Source: Roseateles sp. YR242 (GTDB taxonomy: Bacteria > Pseudomonadota > Gammaproteobacteria > Burkholderiales > Burkholderiaceae_C). Taken from it: DNA of 64,000 nt. This document shows, piece after piece, positions 49,236 to 59,301 of this stretch. The stretch covers positions 124,001-188,000 of the forward strand of contig NZ_FOAV01000009.1 of NCBI RefSeq assembly GCF_900109745.1, read 5' to 3'. Position 1 is the first letter of the stretch, and each line of letters begins with the position of its first letter. Below the pieces are notes generated by a model. That model did no database searches, was not told the DNA's origin, and was given only the letters and a program-made list of their open reading frames with translations. Both the position numbers and the translations under genes were made by a program.

Positions 49236-49321
49236 CCGCCGGGCCGCCCCAAGGTGGCCCGCAGCCCCCTCGGGGGGCGGATGGGCGGGCCCCTAGGCCC
49301 GAACAGCCGGGGGCTCCCTCA
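49236..49321 (-). repeat. Diverged stop-codon-anchored repeat at fliE
   Basis: It shares CCGCCGGGCCGCCCCAAGG, CCCCCTCGGGGGG and AGCCGGGGGCTCC with the 127-bp units at 39.4-39.6 kb, but the hairpin between them has changed to CGGGCC-CCTA-GGCCCG (49286-49301). The outer edge includes the fliE TGA (49319-49321). Confidence 0.75.
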
Positions 49322-49636
49322 CACCTGCATGTTCATGATTTCTGAATAGGCGGAGACGAGGCGATTTCGGACTTGCAGGGTGGCCTGGAAGCCGATCTGG
49401 GCCTTCTGCATCGCCACCATGGTCTCTTCCAGGCTCACGGTGGGATTGTCCAGCTGGACTTCGCGCTGGAGGCGGGATGCCTCGTTCTGCTGCGTACTGA
49501 CGGACTTCAACGCCGAACTCATCGCATCGGCGAAGTTCGCACCTGACGCGGGCTTGGCCACCGGCTGACCCTGGGGGGTCAATCCGGCACGGGCCACCGC
49601 GTTGGCGAAATTGAAGGGTTGAAGTTTCAGGTCCAC
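49319..49636 (-). CDS. fliE: Flagellar basal-body adaptor FliE
   Basis: 105 residues from a GTG at 49636, giving the usual FliE length; the frame is open much further upstream but that part has no FliE similarity. Conserved C-terminus: TVSLEETMVAMQKAQIGFQATLQVRNRLVSAYSEIMNMQV. The N-terminus VDLKLQPFNFANAV is typical of betaproteobacterial FliE. FliE joins the MS ring to the rod. It is divergent from fliF, with a 166-bp shared upstream region. Confidence 0.93.
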   Translation of the reverse strand: MDLKLQPFNFANAVARAGLTPQGQPVAKPASGANFADAMSSALKSVSTQQNEASRLQREVQLDNPTVSLEETMVAMQKAQIGFQATLQVRNRLVSAYSEIMNMQV

Positions 49637-49802
49637 GGAACGGACTGTAAGGAATTGCCGACCCGCACAAGGTTGAAACAAGGGGGCCTTCTTCGGCCTG
49701 TTTCCGGCATTCTTGAGCCTGGTCTTGAGAATAATTCGTCTGCGGCCTGGTATGACCCCGGCCGAGCGACCCCAGACCAACCAACGCCGACCACGCCGCC
49801 CC

Positions 49803-51548
49803 ATGGACAACGCCCTGAGCAGCCCCGCCGCCGGACTCCCCGAGGTGAAGAACACCACCCCGACGAGCTTCCCGGCCCGACTGGCCGCGATGCCTGCCAA
49901 GAGCAAGATGATGCTCGGCGGTGGCGTCGCCGCCTTGTTGGCGGTGATCGTGGCCATGAGCCTGATGACCAGCAAGGGGGACTTCCGCCCGCTGTTCTCC
50001 GGCCTGTCCGACAAGGACGGCGGCGCCGTGATCGCGCAACTGGCCCAGATGAATGTGCCCTACCGCAACGAAGCGGGCGGCACCATCATGGTTCCGGCCA
50101 ACCAGGTCTATGACCTGCGCATGAAGCTGGCCTCGCAAGGCCTGCCCAAGGGCGGCATCGTCGGCTTCGAGCTGATGGACAAGCAGTCCATCGGCCAGAC
50201 CCAGTTCAACGAGCGCCTGAACTTCCAGCGCGGCCTGGAAGGCGAACTCGTGCGCACCATCACCGCCATGTCCGATGTGGCCGACGCCCGCGTGCACCTG
50301 GCCATGCCGCAACAAAACGGTTTCTTCCGCGAACAGCAAAAACCCAGCGCCTCGGTCATGCTGACCCTGCGCGGCGGCCGCACCCTGGACCGCAACCAGA
50401 TCGCCGGCATCGTGCACCTGGTTTCCTCCTCGGTGCCGGAACTGAACCCCAAGGCCGTGAGCGTGCTCGACAGCACCGGCGCCCTGCTCTCCAACAACAC
50501 CGACAACAACAACGGCACCGGCCTGGACAGCCAGCAGTTGCTGTACAAGCAGCAGGTCGAGAACAACCTGAACAAGCGCATTGCCGAGCTGCTGGAGCCG
50601 GTGGTGGGCCGCGAAAACCTGCGCTCCACCGTCACGGCCGACGTGGACTTCAGCCAGGTGGAATCCACCGCCGAAGAGTTCAAGCCCAACCAGGGCCCCA
50701 ACACCCAAAGCTCGGTGCGCCGCATGAACTCGGAAGAGCAGACCGGCAGCTCGCCCGGCACGCCCACCGGTGTGCCCGGCGCCACCACCAACCAGGTGCC
50801 GCCCCAGTCCACCGCCCCGATCAACGGCCAGGCCCAGCAACTGCAGCCGGCCGGATCAACGGGTGGCTCGCAGAACGTCCGCCGTGTCAACGGCACCGAA
50901 TTTGAAGTTGACCGCACCGTGCGGGTCACCCGCAATGCCATCGGCCAGGTCCGCCGCCTGAACGCCGCCGTGGTGGTCAACCAGAAGACCGTGACCGACC
51001 CCAAGGGCAAGACCACCAGCCAACCGCTGTCCGAAGAGGAACTGCAGAAGCTGGACGGCCTGGTCAAGGAAGCTCTGGGCTTCTCGCAGGACCGCGGGGA
51101 TTCGGTGAAGGTGATCAGCGCACCGTTCGTGACCGAGAAGCTGGAACCGAACGACGTGCCGCTGTGGCGTCAACCGTGGCTGCGTGACATCGCCCGTGAT
51201 GCCGCCATCCCTGCCGCCCTGGTGCTGGTGGCCTTGATCGCGGTGTTCGGCATGGTTCGCCCGGCCCTCAAGGCGGCCTTCCCGCCGCCGCCGGAAAAAG
51301 AGGCTGCTCCCAGCATCACCGAACTCAGCGAGATCGAAAACGAGCAGTTGGCGCTGGCCGGCGGCCGCGCAGGTGGCGCTGGCGGTGCGGGCGCAGGTGC
51401 GGCTGGCGGACTTCCTGCCCTGGAAGCCCCCATCTCCAACGACAAACTGATGCGCGCACGCCAATTGGCGAAGGAGAATCCGGTGGCAGTGGCCAACATC
51501 ATGCGTGCCTGGGTGAACGGCGAAGAGCTGGAAACCGCCAAGCGCTGA
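49803..51548 (+). CDS. fliF: Flagellar MS-ring protein FliF
   Basis: 581 residues from the ATG at 49803 (MDNALSSPAAG), preferred over an upstream in-frame start at 49713. First membrane helix near residue 35-55 (MMLGGGVAALLAVIVAMSLM). The periplasmic ring-building motifs contain KGGIVGFELMDKQSIGQTQFNERLNFQRGLEGELVRTI, and the second helix is near residue 475 (AAIPAALVLVALIAVFGM). The C-terminus ANIMRAWVNGEELETAKR binds FliG. Founder of the basal body and first gene of the fliFGHIJK operon. Confidence 0.97.
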   Translation: MDNALSSPAAGLPEVKNTTPTSFPARLAAMPAKSKMMLGGGVAALLAVIVAMSLMTSKGDFRPLFSGLSDKDGGAVIAQLAQMNVPYRNEAGGTIMVPANQVYDLRMKLASQGLPKGGIVGFELMDKQSIGQTQFNERLNFQRGLEGELVRTITAMSDVADARVHLAMPQQNGFFREQQKPSASVMLTLRGGRTLDRNQIAGIVHLVSSSVPELNPKAVSVLDSTGALLSNNTDNNNGTGLDSQQLLYKQQVENNLNKRIAELLEPVVGRENLRSTVTADVDFSQVESTAEEFKPNQGPNTQSSVRRMNSEEQTGSSPGTPTGVPGATTNQVPPQSTAPINGQAQQLQPAGSTGGSQNVRRVNGTEFEVDRTVRVTRNAIGQVRRLNAAVVVNQKTVTDPKGKTTSQPLSEEELQKLDGLVKEALGFSQDRGDSVKVISAPFVTEKLEPNDVPLWRQPWLRDIARDAAIPAALVLVALIAVFGMVRPALKAAFPPPPEKEAAPSITELSEIENEQLALAGGRAGGAGGAGAGAAGGLPALEAPISNDKLMRARQLAKENPVAVANIMRAWVNGEELETAKR

Positions 51549-51620
51549 ATGCCATCGCCCTGAACCCTGCCCCGCCCCGACTCCCCCAGCAACCACCCCA
51601 GGACCCAAGCGAGACCCGAC

Positions 51621-52616
51621 ATGGACGACAAAGGCGTAGAAGACGCAGCCATCCTGCTCATGTCCCTGGGCGAGGAAGAGGCGTCCGAGGTCTTCAAGCA
51701 CCTCGCGCCCAAAGAGGTGCAGAAGCTCGGTGAAACCATCGCCAAGATGAAGGTGGTGCCGCGCGAGCGCGTCGAAAAGGTGCTGGACAAATTCGATCTG
51801 GTGGCGGAGTCCCAGAGCACGCTGGTCTCCGACACCGACGAATATGTGCGCTCGGTGCTGCGCAAGGCGCTGGGCGAGGACAAGGCCAACCTGCTGCTGG
51901 ACCGCATCCTGCAGGGTTCGGATGTCTCGTCCATCGAGAGCCTGAAGTGGATGGATCCGGGCTCGGTGGCCGAGCTGCTGCGCAATGAACACCCGCAGAT
52001 CGTGGCGGCCATCCTCTCGCACCTGGACTTCGACCAGAGCAGCTCGGTGCTGCGGGTCTTCACCGAGCGCCAGCGCAACGAGGTGCTGATCCGCATCGCC
52101 ACATTGGACGGTATCCAGCCAATGGCCCTGAAAGACCTCAACGAGGTGATGGGCCAGATCCTGGCGGGCGGCGAACGCATGAAGAAGTCCAACCTGGGCG
52201 GCGTCAAGACAGCGGCGGAAATCATCAACATGATGGGCTCCAGCGTCGAAGCCTCGGTGCTGGATTACATCCGCGAGGCCGATTCCGACCTGGCCCAGAA
52301 GATCATGGACAACATGTTCACCTTCGACGATCTCGAGAAGATCGACGACCGTGGCATCCAGGCCGTGCTCAAGGAAGTGCAGTCCGAATCCCTCATCGTG
52401 GCCCTCAAGGGCGCCGGGCCGGAACTGCGCGAGAAGGTCTTCCGCAACATGTCCAGCCGCGCGGCCGAGACCCTGCGCGAGGACCTGGAGTCCCGTGGGC
52501 CGGTGCGCCTGTCCGAGGTGGAAGCCGAGCAGAAGGAAATCCTCAAGGTGGTGCGCCGCCTGGTGGACGAGGGACAAATCGTCCTGGCGGGCGGCGGCGA
52601 CGACCAATTCCTGTAA
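51621..52616 (+). CDS. fliG: Flagellar rotor switch protein FliG
   Basis: 331 residues, normal. The N-terminal domain (DAAILLMSLGEEEASEVFKHLAPKEVQKL) binds FliF, the middle domain has the EHPQ motif region (LRNEHPQIVAAILSHLD), and the C-terminal torque helix carries charged residues (LIVALKGAGPELREKVFRNMSSRAAETLREDLE). It interacts with MotA and, through FliM, responds to CheY-P. Confidence 0.97.
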   Translation: MDDKGVEDAAILLMSLGEEEASEVFKHLAPKEVQKLGETIAKMKVVPRERVEKVLDKFDLVAESQSTLVSDTDEYVRSVLRKALGEDKANLLLDRILQGSDVSSIESLKWMDPGSVAELLRNEHPQIVAAILSHLDFDQSSSVLRVFTERQRNEVLIRIATLDGIQPMALKDLNEVMGQILAGGERMKKSNLGGVKTAAEIINMMGSSVEASVLDYIREADSDLAQKIMDNMFTFDDLEKIDDRGIQAVLKEVQSESLIVALKGAGPELREKVFRNMSSRAAETLREDLESRGPVRLSEVEAEQKEILKVVRRLVDEGQIVLAGGGDDQFL

Positions 52617-52652
52617 TAGTCCCACCTATTGCAGTCAGGACACGCCCCACCG

Positions 52653-53609
52653 ATGGTCACCCGCCCGCCCCGCCAAGTGCCACCGCCGACCCGCCCGGAG
52701 GGCGACCAGCCGCGCGGCAACACCTACAGCCGCATCATTCCGCGGGAAGAGCTGTCAGGCTTTGCGGCCTGGAACCCCGGCTCGCTGGACAACGGGCAGG
52801 CGCCACGCCGCCAGCCGGTCAGCGCGCCGCCGCCCGTGGAGCCACCGCCCCCGCCGCCCCCGCCTCAGCCCAGCATGGACGAGCTGCTGCATGCAGCCCG
52901 CCAGTCCGGCTACCAGGACGGCTACCGGGACGGCATGGCTGCGCTGGACGCCTTCAAGCAGAGTTTTGCCAAGCAGATCAGCACGCAAGTGGGTGCACTG
53001 GTGACCAGCTTCGATGCGGACCTGCAGAGCCTGGAAGGCGACATGGCCGAGTCCCTGGCCCGTACGGCCGTGGAACTGGCCCGGCAGGTAGTGCGCTCCG
53101 AACTCGCCACACGCCCCGAACTGATTGCCAAGGTGGCCCACGACGCGGTGGAAGCCCTGCTCATCAACGCCCGCCACGTGCGCATGCGCGTGCATCCGGA
53201 TGACCTGCCGCTGGTGCTGGAAGGCGCCGGCGATGAACTGCGTGCCCGTGAGACGCAGGTGATTCCGGACCCCACCGTCGCCCGTGGGGGCTGCAAGGTG
53301 GATGCCGACATCTGCAGCGTGGACGCCACCCTGGCCGCCCGCTGGCAGGCCGCCGTCAGCACGCTGGGCCAGTCCTCCGTGTGGGAGGATCGACGCGGCG
53401 GCATGGAACCGGCGCCCAGCCGTTCGGGCTTCGACCCCCGAGAGGAACCTCGCGTTGAACGTCGGGCCGTGCCGCGGGATGGCCCCTCGGCGCCCCCGGC
53501 AGCGCCAGGGCCCGCCCCCTACGCGGCGTCCGGCGAGGCGCCACAGGAACCCCGCTGGGAACCCAGCCGCTTCGACCCCAGCCGCTTCGGCGACGACACC
53601 CCTGCCTGA
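52653..53609 (+). CDS. fliH: Flagellar assembly protein FliH
   Basis: 318 residues from the ATG at 52653 (a TTG at 52629 is also in frame). YSRIIPREELSGFAAWNPGSL is the conserved FliH N-terminal motif. A proline-rich linker follows, then SGYQDGYRDGMAALDAFKQSFAKQISTQVG and the C-terminal domain (ARQVVRSELATRPELIAKVAHDAVEAL). FliH is the stator of the FliI ATPase. A C-terminal proline-rich tail of about 70 residues is longer than in most homologues. Confidence 0.94.
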   Translation: MVTRPPRQVPPPTRPEGDQPRGNTYSRIIPREELSGFAAWNPGSLDNGQAPRRQPVSAPPPVEPPPPPPPPQPSMDELLHAARQSGYQDGYRDGMAALDAFKQSFAKQISTQVGALVTSFDADLQSLEGDMAESLARTAVELARQVVRSELATRPELIAKVAHDAVEALLINARHVRMRVHPDDLPLVLEGAGDELRARETQVIPDPTVARGGCKVDADICSVDATLAARWQAAVSTLGQSSVWEDRRGGMEPAPSRSGFDPREEPRVERRAVPRDGPSAPPAAPGPAPYAASGEAPQEPRWEPSRFDPSRFGDDTPA

Positions 53610-53630
53610 CCGCCCGACGGACACCGCGCC

Positions 53631-55055
53631 ATGAGCACCCGTACCGACCGTTGGCAGCAGTACTTCCGTGACCTGCAGAACTTCTCCGGAAACGCCCCTT
53701 CGCTGGAGCCTCAGGGCAAGCTGGTGCGTGTGGCCGGGCTGGTGCTGGAAGCCACCGGCGTGAAGGTTCCCGTGGGGTCGGTCTGTGAAATCCACATGCC
53801 CTCCTCCGCGGCACAGCCCCGGCGCGGCCAGCGGCCGGTGCAGGCGGAGGTGGTCGGTTTCTCGGGCGACCGCGCCTACCTGATGCCCACGGACGAGATT
53901 CACGGCCTGGCCAGCGGCGCCATGGTGCTGCCCCGCCCGGCTGCCCTGCATGGCCCCGTGCTGGGCGAAGAACGCCACCCCTGGCGGCGGGACGAAGACC
54001 GGGGCCTGCACCTGCCCATGGGCGACGGGCTGCTGGGCCGGGTGGTGGACCCGCAGGGGCACCCGCTGGACCGTGGCGGCCCGCTGCTGAACGTGCGCGA
54101 CGAGCCGATGGTGCGCCGCTCCATCAACGCCATGGACCGCGACCCGGTTCGCCGCCCGCTGGACACCGGCGTGCGCGCGATCAATTCCCTGCTCACGGTG
54201 GGGCGCGGCCAGCGCCTGGGCCTGTTTGCCGGCACCGGCGTGGGCAAGTCGGTGTTGCTGGGCATGATGGCCCGCTACACGCAGGCGGATGTCATCGTGG
54301 TGGGCCTGATCGGTGAACGCGGCCGGGAAGTGAAGGAATTCATCGAGGACATCCTGGGCGAGGAAGGCCTGCGCCGTTCGGTGGTGGTGGCCGCGCCTGC
54401 GGATGCGCCGCCGCTGTTGCGCATGCAGGGAGCCAGCTACTCCACCGCCATCGCCGAGCATTTTCGGGATCGGGGGCAACATGTGTTGCTGCTGATGGAC
54501 TCGCTGACCCGTTACGCGATGGCTCAGCGCGAGATTGCCTTGGCGATTGGCGAACCACCCGCCACGAAGGGCTACCCGCCTTCGTGTTTTGCCAAGCTTC
54601 CGCAGTTGGTGGAGCGCAGCGGCAACGGTCTGGCGGGGGAAGGGTCGATCACGGCCTTCTACACCGTCCTCTCTGAAGGGGACGACCAGCAGGACCCGAT
54701 TGCCGATGCGGCGCGAGGCATTCTCGACGGGCACATCGTGCTCAGCCGCGAACTGGCCGAAGGTGGCCATTACCCCGCCATCGATGTGGAGAAATCCATC
54801 TCCCGCGTCATGACGGCCGTAGCGGACCGCCGACATGTTGAACTCGCGCGGCGATTTCGGCAATTGCTCGCGAAATACAACAAGGCGCGTGATCTTATTC
54901 AACTCGGCGCCTACCAACCGGGGCACGATCCGGAGCTGGACGCCGCCGTTCGCCTGCATGCCGACATGGTCCGATTGCTTCAACAAGACATGCATTCACC
55001 CGCTTCATTAGCGGATTGCCTCTCTCAATTGGCGGCCACACTTAATTTCGCGTGA
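53631..55055 (+). CDS. fliI: Flagellum-specific export ATPase FliI
   Basis: 474 residues. Walker A is [15 protein letters not shown], the catalytic Glu region [17 protein letters not shown], Walker [35 protein letters not shown], all typical of FliI/T3SS ATPases related to F1-beta. Energises and unfolds export substrates together with FliH and FliJ, encoded on either side. Starts 21 nt after fliH. Confidence 0.97.
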   Translation: MSTRTDRWQQYFRDLQNFSGNAPSLEPQGKLVRVAGLVLEATGVKVPVGSVCEIHMPSSAAQPRRGQRPVQAEVVGFSGDRAYLMPTDEIHGLASGAMVLPRPAALHGPVLGEERHPWRRDEDRGLHLPMGDGLLGRVVDPQGHPLDRGGPLLNVRDEPMVRRSINAMDRDPVRRPLDTGVRAINSLLTVGRGQRLGLFAGTGVGKSVLLGMMARYTQADVIVVGLIGERGREVKEFIEDILGEEGLRRSVVVAAPADAPPLLRMQGASYSTAIAEHFRDRGQHVLLLMDSLTRYAMAQREIALAIGEPPATKGYPPSCFAKLPQLVERSGNGLAGEGSITAFYTVLSEGDDQQDPIADAARGILDGHIVLSRELAEGGHYPAIDVEKSISRVMTAVADRRHVELARRFRQLLAKYNKARDLIQLGAYQPGHDPELDAAVRLHADMVRLLQQDMHSPASLADCLSQLAATLNFA

Positions 55056-55087
55056 AAGACGTGGAAATCCGTGGATGAGGTATCCCA

Positions 55088-55558
55088 ATGAGTAGTTCCA
55101 ACCTGCAAGCGCTCACCGTGCTGCTGGAGCGTGCCGAAGCTGAACGTGATGAAGCCCTGCGCTTCCTGCAAGACGCCGAACGGCGTGCGCAGGCGGCGCG
55201 GATGCAGCACGACCAGCTCTCGCAATACCGCAACGACTACCAATCGCGGTGGAAGCAGGAATTCGCCCAACGTACGACGATCCAGATCCTGGGTTGCTAT
55301 CAGAACTTTGGCGGACGCCTGGACCAGGCCATCGGACAGCAGTCGGGCATTGCCGACTTTGCGGATCAACGTCTGGACGCGGCGCGCAAGGTGCTGCAGG
55401 AGCGAGAGCTCCGTGTGGCTTCCGTGCGCAAGCTGATTGAACGCCGCCGTGCCGAGGCCCTGCGCACCCAGATGCGCCAGGATCAACGCACCACCGATGA
55501 GCAGGCGGCCCGAGCCGCCGCACGCGGCGGCAACCCGTTGAACCGCCTGGTCGCCTGA
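55088..55558 (+). CDS. fliJ: Flagellar export chaperone-escort FliJ
   Basis: 156 residues, almost entirely a two-helix coiled coil (LLERAEAERDEALRFLQDAERRAQAARMQHDQLSQYRNDY; later VLQERELRVASVRKLIERRRAEALR), the normal FliJ build. It acts as the rotor stalk of the FliI ring and recycles chaperones. Its position between fliI and fliK is canonical. Confidence 0.94.
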   Translation: MSSSNLQALTVLLERAEAERDEALRFLQDAERRAQAARMQHDQLSQYRNDYQSRWKQEFAQRTTIQILGCYQNFGGRLDQAIGQQSGIADFADQRLDAARKVLQERELRVASVRKLIERRRAEALRTQMRQDQRTTDEQAARAAARGGNPLNRLVA

Positions 55559-55569
55559 GGTCCCCGTCC

Positions 55570-57003
55570 ATGTCCCATATTCCCCTTCATCAGAACACCA
55601 CGAGCACCCACAGCGCCCTGAGTGCGTTGGGTGGCACGTCGGCCAATACCCGCAAGGACAGCGGCCGAGCCCAGGCTGCACAGTCCTCGCCGAGTGCCCA
55701 GCAGTCGTTTTCCCAGATGCTGAACCAGAGCAGCCAGCACCTGCAGGCCCAGGCACCGCAGCCTCAGGCTTTCACCCAGGCCGCCACCCAGACGGCATCG
55801 CAGCAAGCTTCCAAGACACCGGCCAAGGCGCCCGCGCCCCCGGCCAGCAACACGGCCAACGGTTCGGCCAACGGCATCAGCGGATCGGCGCAGGAAGAAA
55901 ACAAGCTCAACGCCCGCAACGCGGCCAACCGCAGTGCGGCCAACCGCAGCGCCAACAAGCAGGCGGAAGCGCCCAAGGCACCAGCGACCCCGGCCCATGC
56001 GCAAACCGAGGCAGCTGACAAGGCCCACGGCAACAAGGCACAGGGCAAATCCGCCGACGGTGCGGACCCGGCAGCTGCTGGCGAGGGGACGGACAAGACC
56101 GCTGGCCAGGATGACGGCGCCACGGCAGCCCGGACGGACGGCACGGACCCCGCTGCCGCGGCCCAGCAGATGATGGCGATGCTGCGTGGCGAAGTGCCGC
56201 AGGATCCCAAGCTGGCCTTGAAGGACGGTGGCGTGGCTGATGGTGCCGCAGACGGCCATGGCGCTGTGGGTGGCCATGGCAAGGGCGGCCACCATGCCGG
56301 TGCCGCCGCGGACCATGACCCGTTGCAGCAGGATCTGCAGCAGGCGATGCGCGCGGCCCTGGACGGCAAGACCGAGGCCGGTGAAGGCGCCGAAGGCTTG
56401 CAGGCCCTGGCGGGCGGCTCCCAGGAGATGACGCTGGGCGCAAGCCATGAGGCGGGTGGCACGCACCAGAGTTTTGAAGCCATGCTGGCAGCCGCGCAGC
56501 AGGCCGATGCCGCCGGTGGCACCACCGGCACGGACCAGGCCGGCGCAGCCGATGCGCCTTCCGTCCCGCTGTCGCAGCCCCTGGACAGCCCTGAATTCGC
56601 ACCCGAGCTGTCGGCCAGCGTCAGCCTCCTGATCCAGGACGGCGTGCACGAGGCACAGCTCCAGTTGAACCCGACGGACATGGGGCCGGTCTCCATCCAG
56701 ATCCAGATGGACGGCCAACAGGCGCAGGTGAATTTCCACGCCGAACAGGCGGCCACCCGTGATGCGCTGATGCGCAGCATGCCCGACCTGGCGGCTGCGC
56801 TGCAAAGCCAGGGCCTGACCCTGAGCGGCGGCGGCGTGTTCGCCCAGGCGCAATCCGGCAGCGGCCAGAATGGCCGGGGCTCGGACAGTGACGAGGGTTC
56901 GCGCCGCGGTGGCCGAGGTGGACAGGGCGACGACGGCCTCACGGCGGTGGCCCGCCCCGAGCGCCGTTCCCAGCCGCGGGGCCTGGTTGATTTGTACGCC
57001 TGA
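55570..57003 (+). CDS. fliK: Flagellar hook-length control protein FliK
   Basis: 477 residues. The first ~330 residues are low-complexity, rich in Ala, Gln, Gly and Asp, serving as the molecular ruler. The C-terminal Flg_hook domain (LLIQDGVHEAQLQLNPTDMGPVSIQIQMDGQQAQVNFHAEQAATRDALMRSMPDLAAALQSQGL) interacts with FlhB to switch export specificity. Ends with a Gly/Arg/Asp-rich tail. Starts 11 nt after fliJ. Confidence 0.94.
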   Translation: MSHIPLHQNTTSTHSALSALGGTSANTRKDSGRAQAAQSSPSAQQSFSQMLNQSSQHLQAQAPQPQAFTQAATQTASQQASKTPAKAPAPPASNTANGSANGISGSAQEENKLNARNAANRSAANRSANKQAEAPKAPATPAHAQTEAADKAHGNKAQGKSADGADPAAAGEGTDKTAGQDDGATAARTDGTDPAAAAQQMMAMLRGEVPQDPKLALKDGGVADGAADGHGAVGGHGKGGHHAGAAADHDPLQQDLQQAMRAALDGKTEAGEGAEGLQALAGGSQEMTLGASHEAGGTHQSFEAMLAAAQQADAAGGTTGTDQAGAADAPSVPLSQPLDSPEFAPELSASVSLLIQDGVHEAQLQLNPTDMGPVSIQIQMDGQQAQVNFHAEQAATRDALMRSMPDLAAALQSQGLTLSGGGVFAQAQSGSGQNGRGSDSDEGSRRGGRGGQGDDGLTAVARPERRSQPRGLVDLYA

Positions 57004-57209
57004 CGATCCTTTCAGGACCGTTGCAAGGCCAGACGCGACCCGGGAAGATCGGGTGGTGGCTGGCCTTGTGCGTTGATCGGCGGGGCGCAGTCCGACCGCC
57101 AAATGCGGTTTTCCCCGGCTTTTCGAGGCTTGACGTTGGCGCGACCGCCGCACAATGGACTTCGTGACGGGCCTGGTGTGCCCGCGTGTCTGATTACAGG
57201 AGCCCCTCC

Positions 57210-57791
57210 ATGGCCACTGCCGCCGCAGGCAACGAGGCCGCCGCTCAAGGCGGTGGCAAGAAGAAGCTGATCATCATCATCGCCATCGTGCTGGTGCTGG
57301 TGCTCGCTGGCGTGGGTGCGTTGCTGATGATGAAGAAGAAGGCGGCCGCTGCGGCGGACGAGGAAGGCGCTGCGGAAGAGACGCACGCGCCGGCCGCGCA
57401 TGCCAAGCCGGGCACGCCGCCCACCTTCGTCCCGCTGGATCCCTTCACCGTCAATCTGGCGGACAAGGAAGTCGACCGTTTTGCGCAGGTGGGTGTCACG
57501 CTGGAAGTGGCGGACGCGCACTTTGCTGACCAGCTCAAAGCTTATATGCCGGCCATCCGCAACAACGTCCTGATGGTGCTCTCGCACAAGACATCGGCGG
57601 AGTTGCTGACGGTGGAAGGCAAGGAAAAGCTGGCCAAGGAGATTCGTCGCGAGGCGGTGCGCCCGATGGGCATCGAGATCGACGATGAAGACGAGGACGA
57701 AGACGCCGCGCCGAAGAAAAAGAAGAAAAAGAAGAAGCAGGTGGAAAGCCCTGTCACGCAGGTCCTGTTCTCCACCTTCATCGTGCAATAA
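57210..57791 (+). CDS. fliL: Flagellar basal-body protein FliL
   Basis: 193 residues from the ATG at 57210 (AGGAG at 57198-57202). One membrane helix (LIIIIAIVLVLVLAGVGALLMM), a short charged linker, then the periplasmic stomatin-like domain (PPTFVPLDPFTVNLADKEVDRFAQVGVTLEV). FliL surrounds and stabilises the stators. A loop near residue 160-180 contains a run of Asp/Glu followed by consecutive Lys, unusual for a periplasmic region. The 206-nt gap before it may hold a promoter for the fliLMNOPQR run. Confidence 0.94.
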   Translation: MATAAAGNEAAAQGGGKKKLIIIIAIVLVLVLAGVGALLMMKKKAAAAADEEGAAEETHAPAAHAKPGTPPTFVPLDPFTVNLADKEVDRFAQVGVTLEVADAHFADQLKAYMPAIRNNVLMVLSHKTSAELLTVEGKEKLAKEIRREAVRPMGIEIDDEDEDEDAAPKKKKKKKKQVESPVTQVLFSTFIVQ

Positions 57792-57818
57792 GCGCGGCTC
57801 CGTGCAAAGGTCCAGGCC

Positions 57819-58820
57819 ATGAACCAGCAGATTCTTTCGCAAGACGAAGTTGATGCACTCTTGCAGGGCATCACCGGCGAGAGCCAGAAGCTCGAGGCTG
57901 AAGAAGTCCAGAGCGGTGGTATCCGCGAGTACAACCTGGCCAGCCAGGAGCGCATTGTCCGTGGGCGCATGCCCACGATGGAAATCATCAACGAGCGTTT
58001 TGCCCGGAACATCCGCATCGGCCTGTTCAACTTCATCCGCAAGAGCCCGGAAGTGGCCATTGGCGGCATCAAGGTCCAGAAGTACAGCGCCTTCCTGCGG
58101 GAAATCGTGGTGCCGACCAATTTCAACATCGTGTCGGTCAAACCCTTGCGGGGCAATGGGCTGATCGTCTGCGACCCGACGCTGGTCTTTGCGGTCATCG
58201 ACTCGCTCTTTGGCGGCATTGGCAAGTTCCACACGCGCATCGAGGGCCGGGACTTCTCCGCCACTGAGCAGCGGGTGATCTTGCGGCTGGTGGAAGTCAT
58301 CACGCAGGAATACCAGAAGGCCTGGAAGGGCATTTATCCGCTCGAGCTGGAATACCAGCGTTCGGAGATGCAGCCCCAGTTCGCCAACATCGCCACGCCC
58401 AGCGAGATCATCGTGTCCACCAGCTTCACGCTGGAGATCGGTGAGACCAGCGGCACGGTGTATTTCTGCATCCCCTACTCCACGCTGGAGCCCATCCGCG
58501 ACGTGCTCTACAGCACCACGCAGGGGGATTCCAACGAGCCTGACCGCCGCTGGGTGAATCTGCTCAAGCACCAGATCCAGTCTGCCGAGGTGGAGCTGGT
58601 GGCGGAGCTGGCGAAGGCGCCTGCGACGGTTGAGCAACTCCTGGCCTTCAAGCCGGGGGACTTCATTGAACTGGACCTGGAGCAGATCATCCAGGCCAAG
58701 GTGGATGGTGTGCCGGTTTTTGATTGCCACTACGGCACATCGAACGGCAAATATTCGATCAAGATCGAGAAACTGCTGACCGGCCCGGATGCGGGCTGGC
58801 TGGGAGCTCGCAATGGCTGA
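57819..58820 (+). CDS. fliM: Flagellar motor switch protein FliM
   Basis: 333 residues. It starts ILSQDEVDALLQGITGE, the CheY-P-binding EIDALL-type segment (LSQDEVDALL), followed by YNLASQERIVRGRMPTMEIINERFARNIRIGLFNF. The C-terminal SpoA domain (VELVAELAKAPATVEQLLAFKPGDFIELD) pairs with FliN. It overlaps fliN by eight bases, and its partner CheY is encoded at 33 kb. Confidence 0.97.
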   Translation: MNQQILSQDEVDALLQGITGESQKLEAEEVQSGGIREYNLASQERIVRGRMPTMEIINERFARNIRIGLFNFIRKSPEVAIGGIKVQKYSAFLREIVVPTNFNIVSVKPLRGNGLIVCDPTLVFAVIDSLFGGIGKFHTRIEGRDFSATEQRVILRLVEVITQEYQKAWKGIYPLELEYQRSEMQPQFANIATPSEIIVSTSFTLEIGETSGTVYFCIPYSTLEPIRDVLYSTTQGDSNEPDRRWVNLLKHQIQSAEVELVAELAKAPATVEQLLAFKPGDFIELDLEQIIQAKVDGVPVFDCHYGTSNGKYSIKIEKLLTGPDAGWLGARNG

Positions 58821-59265
58821 CACTCCGGACTCTATGGACGAACAGGACGCAATGGCCGCTGAATGGGCGGCGGCGCTGGCCGAAGCTGGCGGTGGTGGTG
58901 GAAGTGCTCAGGCGGTGGTGGAAGAGGTGCAGGCGGTCTCCGAGCAGGTGGCGCCGGCGACCTTCACCAACTTCAGCCCCACGCCGGGCAATATGCCGGG
59001 CAGCGACATCAACATGATTCTGGACATTCCCGTCCAGTTGACTGTGGAGTTGGGCCGCACCCGCATCCCCATCAAGAACATCCTCCAACTGGCCCAGGGC
59101 TCGGTGGTGGAACTGGACGCCCTGGCGGGCGAGCCGATGGATGTGCTGGTGAATGGCTACCTCATTGCCCAGGGCGAAGTGGTGGTGGTGAACGACAAGT
59201 TCGGCATTCGCCTCACCGACATCGTCACCCCATCCGAACGGATGCGGCGCCTCAGCAAGGCCTGA
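58813..59265 (+). CDS. fliN: Flagellar motor switch protein FliN
   Basis: 150 residues from the ATG at 58813, inside the end of fliM. The C-terminal SpoA domain is canonical: ILDIPVQLTVELGRTRIPIKNILQLAQGSVVELDALAGEPMDVLVNGYLIAQGEVVVVNDKFGIRLTDIVTPSERMRRL. The first ~70 residues are acidic and Val/Ala rich. Forms the C-ring base with FliM. Confidence 0.97.
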   Translation: MADTPDSMDEQDAMAAEWAAALAEAGGGGGSAQAVVEEVQAVSEQVAPATFTNFSPTPGNMPGSDINMILDIPVQLTVELGRTRIPIKNILQLAQGSVVELDALAGEPMDVLVNGYLIAQGEVVVVNDKFGIRLTDIVTPSERMRRLSKA

Positions 59266-59301
59266 CACCGGACGGGCCCCGCCCGCCCCCGCATCCCCAA
59301 G

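Noticed and set aside
49637-49802. Sigma-54 promoter between fliE and fliF
   Set aside because: I looked for GG-N10-GC elements in the divergent region and found no convincing match.
50856-52625. 589-codon minus-strand open frame opposite fliF/fliG
   Set aside because: Antisense shadow; no recognisable domain.
52755-54995. 746-codon minus-strand open frame opposite fliH/fliI
   Set aside because: Antisense shadow of strongly conserved flagellar genes.
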